Shown here: piece after piece, positions 1-5,214 of the stretch
Numbering within the stretch: the stretch's first letter is position 1
Layout: the number at the start of each line of letters is the position of its first letter
The notes under the pieces: model-generated
Databases searched by the model: none
The model's input: only the letters and a program-made list of their open reading frames with translations
What the model was told of the DNA's origin: nothing
Assembly (NCBI GenBank): GCA_947505915.1
Contig: CANNNH010000138.1
Span: forward strand, 1 to 5,214
Reading direction: 5' to 3'
Length of the DNA: 5,214 bases
DNA from: Comamonadaceae bacterium
GTDB taxonomy: Bacteria > Pseudomonadota > Gammaproteobacteria > Burkholderiales > Burkholderiaceae
Made by a program: the position numbers and the translations under genes

Positions 1-408
1 GTCGGAGCCGGAGCCGGGTTCGCTGTAGCGCTGGCTCCACCAGACATCGCCGCTGGCGATGCCGGGCAAAAAGCGCTGTTGCTGCTCCGCATTGCCAAAG
101 GCCATGATGACGGGCGCCACCATCACCGGCCCGAAGGGCACCACGCGCGGCGCGCCGGCCAGGGCGCACTCTTCTTCAAACAAGTGTTTTTGCACCGCGT
201 TCCAACCGGGCCCGCCAAAGGCCTTGGGCCAGCCGTGGCCCAGCCAGCCTTTTTGGCCCAAAATCCTGGCCCAGCGCTGCATGTCGTCTTTGGACAGGCG
301 CAGCGCGTGATGCACCTTGTGAGAGATGTCGGCGGGTAAATTCGCCAGGACCCAGGCGCGTATGTTTTCGCGAAACTGTTGTTCTTCGGGGGTGAAAGCT
401 AAATCCAT
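1..408 (-). CDS. Acyl-CoA dehydrogenase, N-terminal part (gene runs off the left edge)
   Basis: Flavoprotein of the acyl-CoA dehydrogenase family, which oxidises an acyl-CoA thioester to the 2,3-enoyl-CoA using FAD and passes electrons to electron-transfer flavoprotein. Reading leftward from the ATG at 406-408, 136 codons are visible with no stop. Residues 1 to about 115 form the helical N-terminal domain, beginning MDLAFTPEEQQFRENIRAWV. A GWPKAFGGPGW stretch lies at 59-69 and FGNAEQQQRFLPGIASG at 104-120. The middle beta domain begins with WWSQRYSEPGSGSD at 123-136, the flavin/substrate signature of the family. The catalytic glutamate lies beyond the window. The start is supported by a GGAG (plus-strand ctcc at 419-422) ten bases upstream. 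The style recalls subfamily members annotated as pimeloyl-CoA dehydrogenase large subunit, but the substrate cannot be told from this fragment. It is transcribed divergently from purN. The family call is secure; the specificity is unknown. Confidence 0.93.
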   Translation of the reverse strand, partial: MDLAFTPEEQQFRENIRAWVLANLPADISHKVHHALRLSKDDMQRWARILGQKGWLGHGWPKAFGGPGWNAVQKHLFEEECALAGAPRVVPFGPVMVAPVIMAFGNAEQQQRFLPGIASGDVWWSQRYSEPGSGSD

Positions 409-478
409 GGCGGGGTGGCTCCGTTGGCAGGCGATGCGTCATTTGTAGCACGCCGGGTGCAGAAACTAAACTAGGCTC

Positions 479-1084
479 ATGAGCGCCCGTCTAAAAAATA
501 TTGTTATCTTGATTTCCGGTGCGGGCACCAACATGGCGGCAATCATCCGGGCATCGCAAACGCAAAACTGGGAAAGTCAGCTTGGCGCCCGGGTGGTGGC
601 GGTGATCAGCAGCACGGCCGATGCGTCGGGGCTGGCGCTGGCGCAGGCCCTGGGCGTGGCCACCGAGGCACTGGACCACCGGGGCTTTGAGAGTCGCGCA
701 GCTTTTGACGCTGCGCTGCAAGAATGCATTGACGCGCACAGCCCTGCGCTGGTGGTGCTGGCCGGCTTCATGCGCATTTTGACCCCCGGCTTTGTGGCGC
801 ATTACGCCGGGCGGCTGGTCAACATTCATCCCTCGCTGCTACCGGCTTTCACCGGGCTCAACACGCACCAACGTGCGATTGATGCCGGTTGCCGGGAAGC
901 TGGTGCCACAGTGCACCAGGTCACGGCCGAGCTGGACCACGGGCAGATTCTGGCGCAGGTGGTGGTGCCGGTATTGCCCGGCGACAGCCCCCAAGCGCTG
1001 GCCGCGCGCGTGCTCGAGCAGGAGCACTTGCTCTATCCGCAGGCCGTGCGCGACTTGCTGCCGCACTTGCCACCCTGCGAATGA
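479..1084 (+). CDS. purN: Phosphoribosylglycinamide formyltransferase (GAR transformylase)
   Basis: Cytoplasmic enzyme of de novo purine synthesis that transfers a formyl group from 10-formyltetrahydrofolate to glycinamide ribonucleotide. The 201 residues match the family's usual size of about 190-215. Visible are the N-terminal beta strand and phosphate loop (IVILISGAGTNM, 8-19), LAGFMRIL at 94-101, and the catalytic motif NIHPSLLP at 115-122. N115, H117 and D153 (in ELDHG) correspond to Asn106, His108 and Asp144 of E. coli PurN. ATG 479 is firmly the start: an in-frame TAA sits at 467-469, and the three codons between are not start codons. No Shine-Dalgarno is evident upstream. Purines are its only obvious pathway here: no purM or other pur gene is adjacent. 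The gene ends four bases from the convergent prfC stop. Q156 replaces the usual Pro after the ELDxG motif, and N128 replaces the first His of the HTH triplet. I infer the enzyme is still functional. Confidence 0.97.
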   Translation: MSARLKNIVILISGAGTNMAAIIRASQTQNWESQLGARVVAVISSTADASGLALAQALGVATEALDHRGFESRAAFDAALQECIDAHSPALVVLAGFMRILTPGFVAHYAGRLVNIHPSLLPAFTGLNTHQRAIDAGCREAGATVHQVTAELDHGQILAQVVVPVLPGDSPQALAARVLEQEHLLYPQAVRDLLPHLPPCE

Positions 1085-1088
1085 GCTC

Positions 1089-2705
1089 TTACATCTTGGC
1101 CTGAAACACCAGGCCGGCGTGTTCGCGCAACGCGTGAAACTTGATCTTCGGCCATTGTTGCTCGACGGCGCGCAATGTCGCGCTGTGGTCCACCAGCAGC
1201 GTAGGCGCGTCCACTGCGTCCAGCGCCACGCGGTGGGCGTTGGCGTCGATGAACTTTTTCAACTCCTGCGGGTCTTCTGATGTGACCCAGCGCGCCAGAT
1301 TGAAGTTGCTGGCCATGATGCGGGCCTTGACGCCGTACTCGTGCTCGAGCCGGTGCGCCACCACCTCAAACTGCAACTGACCCACCGCGCCCAGCAGCAG
1401 CAATGAGCCGGCAATCGGGCGAAACACCTGGATCGCGCCTTCTTCGCCCAGCTGCGTGAGGCCGGCGCGCAACTGCTTGCTGCGCAGCGGGTCGGCCACT
1501 TCAACGGCGCGAAACATTTCCGGCGCAAAAAACGGCAGGCCGGTGAACTGCAGGGCTTCGCCCTCGGTCAGCGTGTCGCCCAGTTGCAAGATGCCGTGGT
1601 TGGGAATGCCGATGATGTCGCCGGCAAAAGCGGTGTCGAGCAGCTCGCGGCGCTGGCTCATGAAACTCACCACGGTGTTGGGTCGCAGCTCTTTAGCGCT
1701 GCGCACCACCTTCAGGCGCATGCCGCGCGTGAACTCGCCGCTGGCCACGCGCAAAAATGCGATACGGTCGCGGTGCGCCGGGTCCATGTTGGCCTGGATT
1801 TTGAAAACCACGCCTGAGAATTTCTTTTCTTCGGGCTTGACGATGCGCTGGATAGCGGCGCGTTCGGCCGGCGCGGGCGCCAAGTCGACCAGCGCGTCCA
1901 GCACCTCTTGTACGCCGAAGTTGTTGATGGCCGAGCCGAAAAACATGGGCGTTTGCTTGCCGCTCAAAAAGGCGGTGCGGTCAAATTCAGGTGAAGCGCC
2001 GTTGAGCAACTCAAGCTCGTCCTGCGCCTGCGTGAATTCGGCGCCAAAGCGTTTGGCGGCCTCGGCATTGCCCAGGCCGGCCAGAATTTCGTCGTCGCCG
2101 CCGGCCTTGTCTTCGCCGGGGCTGAAGACGCGCATGCGCTTTTCGCGGCGGTCATACACGCCATGAAACAGCTTGCCCATGCCAACTGGCCAGGTGAATG
2201 GCACCACCGTCATGCCGAGTTCCTGCTCGATCTCGTCCATCACGCTCATCGGGTCCTGGACCTCGCGGTCCATCTTGTTCACAAAAGTCAGGATGGGCGT
2301 GTTACGGGCGCGGCACACCTGCAAGAGGCGGCGCGTTTGCGGCTCAACGCCGTTGGCCGCGTCAATCACCATCAGCGCGGCGTCCACGGCGGTGAGCACG
2401 CGGTAAGTGTCTTCAGAGAAGTCCTGGTGGCCCGGCGTGTCCAGCAGGTTGATCACGCAGTCGCGGTATTCCATCTGCATGACCGAAGAGGCCACCGAGA
2501 TGCCGCGCTGCTTTTCGATTTCCATCCAGTCGCTGGTGGCGTGGCGCGCGGCCTTGCGCGCCTTGACCGAGCCGGCGATCTGGATCGCGCCTGAGAACAG
2601 CAGCAGCTTTTCAGTCAGCGTGGTCTTGCCGGCGTCCGGGTGGGAGATGATGGCAAACGTGCGGCGGCGCTTGACCTGCTTTTCGATTTCGGTGGTGTCG
2701 GACAT
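1089..2705 (-). CDS. prfC: Peptide chain release factor 3 (RF3)
   Basis: Cytoplasmic translational GTPase that recycles RF1 and RF2 from the ribosome after peptide release. At 538 residues it is slightly longer than E. coli RF3 (529). GTPase motifs appear in order: P-loop SHPDAGKTT at 21-29, switch I RGIS at 67-70, G3 DTPGH at 89-93, G4 NKMD at 143-146 and a G5-like GSAIN at 257-261. The beta-barrel domain 2 follows from about residue 295. The C-terminal domain carries GAVGQLQFEVV at 439-449, which is typical of RF3 and separates it from EF-G. All GTPase residues look intact. The ATG at 2703-2705 has only a weak upstream GGG, with a GATAAT box (minus strand) just beyond it. The gene lies 52 bases downstream of the DUF1653 gene on the same strand, so cotranscription is possible. 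Its 3' end faces purN tail to tail. Confidence 0.98.
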   Translation of the reverse strand: MSDTTEIEKQVKRRRTFAIISHPDAGKTTLTEKLLLFSGAIQIAGSVKARKAARHATSDWMEIEKQRGISVASSVMQMEYRDCVINLLDTPGHQDFSEDTYRVLTAVDAALMVIDAANGVEPQTRRLLQVCRARNTPILTFVNKMDREVQDPMSVMDEIEQELGMTVVPFTWPVGMGKLFHGVYDRREKRMRVFSPGEDKAGGDDEILAGLGNAEAAKRFGAEFTQAQDELELLNGASPEFDRTAFLSGKQTPMFFGSAINNFGVQEVLDALVDLAPAPAERAAIQRIVKPEEKKFSGVVFKIQANMDPAHRDRIAFLRVASGEFTRGMRLKVVRSAKELRPNTVVSFMSQRRELLDTAFAGDIIGIPNHGILQLGDTLTEGEALQFTGLPFFAPEMFRAVEVADPLRSKQLRAGLTQLGEEGAIQVFRPIAGSLLLLGAVGQLQFEVVAHRLEHEYGVKARIMASNFNLARWVTSEDPQELKKFIDANAHRVALDAVDAPTLLVDHSATLRAVEQQWPKIKFHALREHAGLVFQAKM

Positions 2706-2713
2706 AACCCACG

Positions 2714-2719
2714 ATTATC
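2714..2719 (-). promoter_or_regulatory. Possible -10 box ahead of prfC
   Basis: Read on the minus strand this is GATAAT, one mismatch from the sigma-70 -10 consensus, in the 52-base spacer between the DUF1653 gene and prfC. No acceptable -35 hexamer lies 16-18 bases upstream; TTGATG occurs but only 10 bases away. If the box is active, transcription would start within a few bases of the prfC ATG and leave almost no leader. It may be a chance match, with prfC instead transcribed from upstream of the DUF1653 gene. Confidence 0.2.
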
Positions 2720-2757
2720 GATGACCCGGCATCAAGCCGTGGCCGGCCGGTGTCTGC

Positions 2758-3003
2758 TCAGTCCGGCTGACGCGCAAAACGCGGCTGGCGCACGCCGTCT
2801 ATGACCACTTCTTCGTTGAACATGGCGGCAGGACGCACCCACAGCCCACGCTCGCCGTAGAGCGCGCGGTACAGCGTCATCGGCTCCAGGCTTTCGCTGT
2901 GGCGCACGGTGCCGACCACTTCATACATCAAGCCTTTGTAATGGCGGTACAAGCCTTGGGGTGTTTCAATCAGCGCGGGCAGGTCGTCGGTGTTGTCGGT
3001 CAT
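2758..3003 (-). CDS. Small DUF1653-domain protein
   Basis: An 81-residue protein that is almost entirely one DUF1653 domain. The recognisable run is GLYRHYKGLMYEVVGTVRHS at 17-36, then a YRALYG segment at 45-50, WVRPAAMFNE at 55-64 and a closing PRF at 74-76. These conserved aromatic and charged positions are the family hallmark. I know of no established biochemical role for the family. There is no signal peptide or membrane segment, so a cytoplasmic location is inferred. The ATG at 3001-3003 is the only plausible start: in-frame TAA (plus-strand tta, 3031-3033) lies ten codons upstream with no ATG, GTG or TTG in between. No clear Shine-Dalgarno is visible. It precedes prfC on the same strand by 52 bases and is divergent from the RNA methyltransferase gene, sharing with it a spacer that carries a 13-base tandem repeat. 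Confidence 0.9.
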   Translation of the reverse strand: MTDNTDDLPALIETPQGLYRHYKGLMYEVVGTVRHSESLEPMTLYRALYGERGLWVRPAAMFNEEVVIDGVRQPRFARQPD

Positions 3004-3014
3004 GTTCGGGCGGG

Positions 3015-3053
3015 TTGTTAATTGGGCTCGTTAATTGGCGTCGTTAATGGGGT
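3015..3053. repeat. Three 13-base tandem repeats in a divergent spacer
   Basis: Three adjoining units of exactly 13 bases: TTGTTAATTGGGC (3015-3027), TCGTTAATTGGCG (3028-3040) and TCGTTAATGGGGT (3041-3053). Each shares GTTAAT at the same offset, followed by a G-rich end. They fill most of the spacer between the DUF1653 and methyltransferase genes. Tandem spacing suggests either a repeated protein-binding site or slippage duplication; the sequence alone does not decide. An ATG (3047-3049) falls inside the third unit and a TTG (3035-3037) inside the second, in frame with the methyltransferase. Confidence 0.75.
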
Positions 3054-3067
3054 GGGACAATGCAGGC

Positions 3068-4321
3068 ATGCACCCTAACGCCTTATTAGACAGTTGTTCC
3101 GAGCTACTCAAGCAGGTTCTGAAATTCGATCATCCCGCCGACATGGTTGTCTCGCGCCACTTCCGTGAGCAGCGCCTGGGCCCGCGCGAGCGCGCCACTG
3201 TGGCTGAAACCATTTACACCGTGCTGCGTAAAAAGTCGCTGTTCACCAACCTGGCCCAGTCCGGCAGCGGGGCGCTGGAGCGCCGGCTGGCTATTTTGGG
3301 CTTTGCCGCTGAGCGCGACTTTTTGCTGGGCGCGCTGACAGAGCAGGAAAAGGATTGGCTTAACCGCTGCGGCCAGGTCAAACCCGAAGACTTGATGGAG
3401 TTGCACCGCCACAACCTGCCGCAGTGGCTGGTCGATTCGCTGCGCTTGCAACTCGGCGACGGTTTCTGGCCGCTGGTGGAGAGCCTGAATGCGCCGGCCG
3501 GGCTGGACTTGCGCGTCAACACCCTCAAGGACAAGCGCGCCGATGTGCAAAAAGAACTGGCCAAGGCCGGCGTGGCGACCACTGCCACCCCGTTTTCGCC
3601 CTGGGGCCTGCGCGTGCGCGACAAGGCCCAGCTGGGCAAGCTCGACACTTTCACCCGCGGCGCCATTGAAGTGCAGGACGAGGGCTCGCAATTGCTGGCC
3701 GTGCTGATGGACGCCAAGCGCGGCGAGATGGTGGTGGATTTTTGCGCCGGCGCGGGCGGCAAGACGCTGGCACTGGGTGCCAGCATGCGCGGCACCGGCC
3801 GCCTTTACGCGTTTGACACCTCTGGCCACCGGCTCGATGCGCTCAAGCCCAGACTGGCGCGCAGCGGCCTGTCGAACGTGCACCCGGTGGCGATTGCCCA
3901 TGAGCGCGATGACCGCATCAAGCGCCTGGCCGGCAAGATAGACCGCGTGCTGGTGGACGCGCCTTGCTCGGGCCTGGGCACGCTGCGCCGTAACCCGGAC
4001 CTCAAGTGGCGGCAAAACCCCAAGTTGGTGCAGGCCTTGAGCGTCACCCAGACTGCCATTTTGCAAAGCGCTGCCCGGCTGCTAAAGCCCGGCGGGCGGC
4101 TGGTTTATGCCACCTGCAGCTTGCTGTTGGAGGAAAACGAGCAGATTGCCGAGGCCTTCAGCGCCGCCCACCCCGAATTTGCCTTGCTACCCGCCGCTGA
4201 GGTGCTGACCCAGGCGGGCGTTGAAAACGCCGCCGGTTTGTGCTCAGGCGCCTATTTGCGGCTCTGGCCGCATCAGCACCATACCGACGGTTTCTTTGCA
4301 GCCGTCTGGCAAAAGAGCTGA
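3068..4321 (+). CDS. RsmB/NOP-family RNA cytosine-C5 methyltransferase
   Basis: S-adenosylmethionine-dependent enzyme that methylates carbon 5 of a cytosine in RNA, probably rRNA or tRNA. From ATG 3068 it has 417 residues, near E. coli RsmB (429). An N-terminal helical, NusB-like region covers about 1-130 (DHPADMVVSRHFREQRLGPR at 21-40). RVNTLK at 149-154 and QDEGSQL at 203-209 precede the Rossmann domain. Motif I is DFCAGAGGKT at 224-233, with D250 ending the next strand. Motif IV is DAPCSGLG at 298-305 (C300) and motif VI is YATCSLL at 347-353. C350 is the expected nucleophile and C300 the residue for product release. CAGAGGKT in place of CAAPGGKT suggests a paralogue of classical RsmB, so no symbol is given. 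In-frame upstream starts exist at TTG 3035 and ATG 3047. ATG 3068 is preferred because it gives the MHPxALLD opening I associate with relatives and follows a purine-rich ggtggga at 3051-3057. Confidence 0.92.
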   Translation: MHPNALLDSCSELLKQVLKFDHPADMVVSRHFREQRLGPRERATVAETIYTVLRKKSLFTNLAQSGSGALERRLAILGFAAERDFLLGALTEQEKDWLNRCGQVKPEDLMELHRHNLPQWLVDSLRLQLGDGFWPLVESLNAPAGLDLRVNTLKDKRADVQKELAKAGVATTATPFSPWGLRVRDKAQLGKLDTFTRGAIEVQDEGSQLLAVLMDAKRGEMVVDFCAGAGGKTLALGASMRGTGRLYAFDTSGHRLDALKPRLARSGLSNVHPVAIAHERDDRIKRLAGKIDRVLVDAPCSGLGTLRRNPDLKWRQNPKLVQALSVTQTAILQSAARLLKPGGRLVYATCSLLLEENEQIAEAFSAAHPEFALLPAAEVLTQAGVENAAGLCSGAYLRLWPHQHHTDGFFAAVWQKS

Positions 4322-4426
4322 CCCGGGGCTTTGAAAACTGAAGAAATGTCAGAAGATAGAAAAAATTGCCGGCTTTTAAGCAGCTTTTAGCGATTTAAGC
4401 TCTGCAGCCTTGTTCATTCACGGGGC
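4322..4426. other. AT-rich intergenic stretch after the methyltransferase gene
   Basis: About 105 bases with no gene. The part from roughly 4330 to 4400 is clearly richer in A and T than its surroundings, with a run of six A at 4360-4365 and the related strings gcttttaagc and gcttttagcg nearby. A weak five-base stem (4382-4386 with 4397-4401, ten-base loop) is present but is not followed by a T run. No confident intrinsic terminator could be named for the preceding gene. Confidence 0.4.
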
Positions 4427-4455
4427 TTGGCGTTTGGCCCTGTACAGCCTACAAT
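4427..4455 (+). promoter_or_regulatory. Sigma-70-type promoter for the desaturase gene
   Basis: A -35 hexamer TTGGCG (4427-4432, four of six consensus bases) and a -10 hexamer TACAAT (4450-4455, five of six) are separated by the ideal 17 bases. Transcription would be expected to start near 4462, giving a leader of about 58 bases before the desaturase ATG at 4520. This is the best promoter match seen in the window and implies that the desaturase is transcribed independently of the methyltransferase gene upstream. No operator could be recognised. Confidence 0.6.
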
Positions 4456-4509
4456 GCGCCATGTTTGAAATGCTGAGTTTGCAAGGCTTACCCGCTGCGA
4501 ACCCTTTAT

Positions 4510-4514
4510 AGGAA
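4510..4514 (+). promoter_or_regulatory. Ribosome binding site for the desaturase
   Basis: AGGAA ends five bases before the ATG at 4520-4522, a good Shine-Dalgarno match at normal spacing. It fixes the desaturase start and is the clearest ribosome binding site in the window. Confidence 0.75.
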
Positions 4515-4519
4515 TCTCT

Positions 4520-5214
4520 ATGATCTTGTTTGATGCGGCGCTTGACTGGCTTGCCAATGGCCTGTGGAACATCGCCTGGTGGCAAATTATCTTGTTTGCA
4601 CTGGGTATGACCCACATCACCATGATCAGCGTGACGGTGTTTTTGCACCGCCATCAGGCCCACCGGGCGCTGGATCTGCACCCGATTGCATCGCATTTTT
4701 TCCGCTTCTGGCTGTGGCTGACCACAGGTCAGGTCACCAAAGAGTGGGCGGCCATTCATCGCAAGCACCACGCCAAGTGCGAGCAGGCGGACGACCCGCA
4801 CAGCCCGCACATCCACGGCATCAAGAAAGTGCTGACCCAAGGCGCTGAGCTTTACCGTGCGGAGTCTAAAAACAAAGAAACCATGGCCCGCTACGGCCAC
4901 GGCACTCCCGACGACTGGATTGAGCGCAACCTTTACACCCGCTTCTCGTGGCAGGGCGTCGGTTTGATGATGATCATCGATCTGGCCCTGTTCGGCGCCG
5001 GCGGCCTGGCCGTTTGGGCCTTGCAAATGGCCTGGACCCCCATCATGGCGGCCGGCATCATCAATGGCGCTGCGCACTTCTGGGGTTACCGCAACTTCGA
5101 GGCGCCGGACGCCAGCACCAACATCTCGCCCTGGGGCATCATCATTGCCGGCGAAGAGTTGCACAACAACCACCACACCTACCCGACCTCGGCCAAGCTG
5201 TCGATCAAGCCTTA
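4520..5214 (+). CDS. desA: DesA-type membrane fatty-acid desaturase, 3' end beyond the window
   Basis: Integral membrane di-iron enzyme that introduces a cis double bond into acyl chains, raising membrane fluidity. Members of this type are usually described as delta-9 desaturases acting on acyl-CoA or phospholipid chains. The window holds 231 codons. Histidine boxes that bind the two irons are all present: HRHQAH at 43-48, HRKHH at 80-84 and HNNHH at 215-219. An additional conserved NGAAHFWG lies at 182-189. Hydrophobic segments at about 20-41, 56-70, 148-170 and 172-187 match the four-helix topology, with the boxes on the cytoplasmic side. ATG 4520 follows AGGAA at good spacing and a sigma-70-type promoter. 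The sequence strongly resembles proteobacterial desaturases such as Pseudomonas DesA from memory, for example at GEELHNNHHTYPTSAKLS (211-228). No reductase gene is adjacent. The reaction is secure; the exact substrate and position are inferred. The C-terminus is cut by the window edge. Confidence 0.94.
   Translation, partial: MILFDAALDWLANGLWNIAWWQIILFALGMTHITMISVTVFLHRHQAHRALDLHPIASHFFRFWLWLTTGQVTKEWAAIHRKHHAKCEQADDPHSPHIHGIKKVLTQGAELYRAESKNKETMARYGHGTPDDWIERNLYTRFSWQGVGLMMIIDLALFGAGGLAVWALQMAWTPIMAAGIINGAAHFWGYRNFEAPDASTNISPWGIIIAGEELHNNHHTYPTSAKLSIKP

Noticed and set aside
176..451. A 91-codon minus-strand frame overlapping the dehydrogenase start
   Set aside because: It is in another frame from the dehydrogenase, which shows clear family motifs; its product has no recognisable feature.
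1456..2166. A 236-codon plus-strand open frame inside prfC
   Set aside because: It is antisense to the well-supported RF3 gene. The product is Ser/Arg-rich low-complexity sequence typical of a shadow frame.
2741..2750. The palindromic ggccggccgg in the spacer ahead of prfC
   Set aside because: It is a short GC-only palindrome, expected by chance at this base composition, with no T run or second arm to make it a terminator.
3104..4066. A 320-codon minus-strand open frame opposite the methyltransferase gene
   Set aside because: It is antisense to a gene with intact family motifs. Its product is rich in Gln, His, Arg and Ala without a recognisable domain, as expected for a chance frame in GC-rich DNA.
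4382..4401. A hairpin that might terminate the methyltransferase transcript
   Set aside because: The stem is only five base pairs with a ten-base loop and is not followed by a T run.
4418..5176. A 252-codon minus-strand open frame opposite the desaturase
   Set aside because: It lies across the desaturase promoter and coding sequence, has no domain that I recognise, and the plus-strand gene has all three histidine boxes.

Overview
The window looks like ordinary chromosomal housekeeping DNA from a GC-rich Gram-negative bacterium. Codon usage and the character of the proteins suggest a betaproteobacterium, most likely of the family Comamonadaceae (Polaromonas, Rhodoferax or Acidovorax type). 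This is an inference from protein style and gene company, because the window holds no rRNA or other phylogenetic marker. No mobile element, CRISPR array, tRNA or rRNA was seen.

Layout from left to right. Bases 1-408, minus strand: the first 136 codons of an acyl-CoA dehydrogenase gene that runs off the left edge. Bases 409-478: a 70-base divergent spacer. Bases 479-1084, plus strand: purN, glycinamide ribonucleotide formyltransferase. Bases 1089-2705, minus strand: prfC, peptide chain release factor 3. It is convergent with purN, with only four bases between the two stop codons. Bases 2758-3003, minus strand: a small DUF1653 protein, 52 bases upstream of prfC and in the same direction. Bases 3004-3067: a divergent spacer with three 13-base tandem repeats. 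Bases 3068-4321, plus strand: an RsmB/NOP-family RNA cytosine-C5 methyltransferase. Bases 4322-4519: a 198-base intergenic region with an AT-rich first half, then a good sigma-70-type promoter and a ribosome binding site. Bases 4520-5214, plus strand: a membrane fatty-acid desaturase of the DesA type, cut by the right edge just after its third histidine box.

Functionally the genes are a mix: acyl-CoA oxidation, purine synthesis, translation termination, RNA modification and membrane lipid desaturation. They do not form a pathway. The strand pattern implies at least four transcription units: the dehydrogenase leftward, purN rightward, DUF1653-prfC leftward, and the methyltransferase and desaturase rightward, the desaturase with its own promoter.

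I found no convincing new biological system. The observations most worth a second look are the 13-base triple repeat at 3015-3053, which also bears on the methyltransferase start; the very tight purN/prfC convergence; a 16-codon open frame in the presumed desaturase leader; and a few substitutions in the PurN active-site loop.
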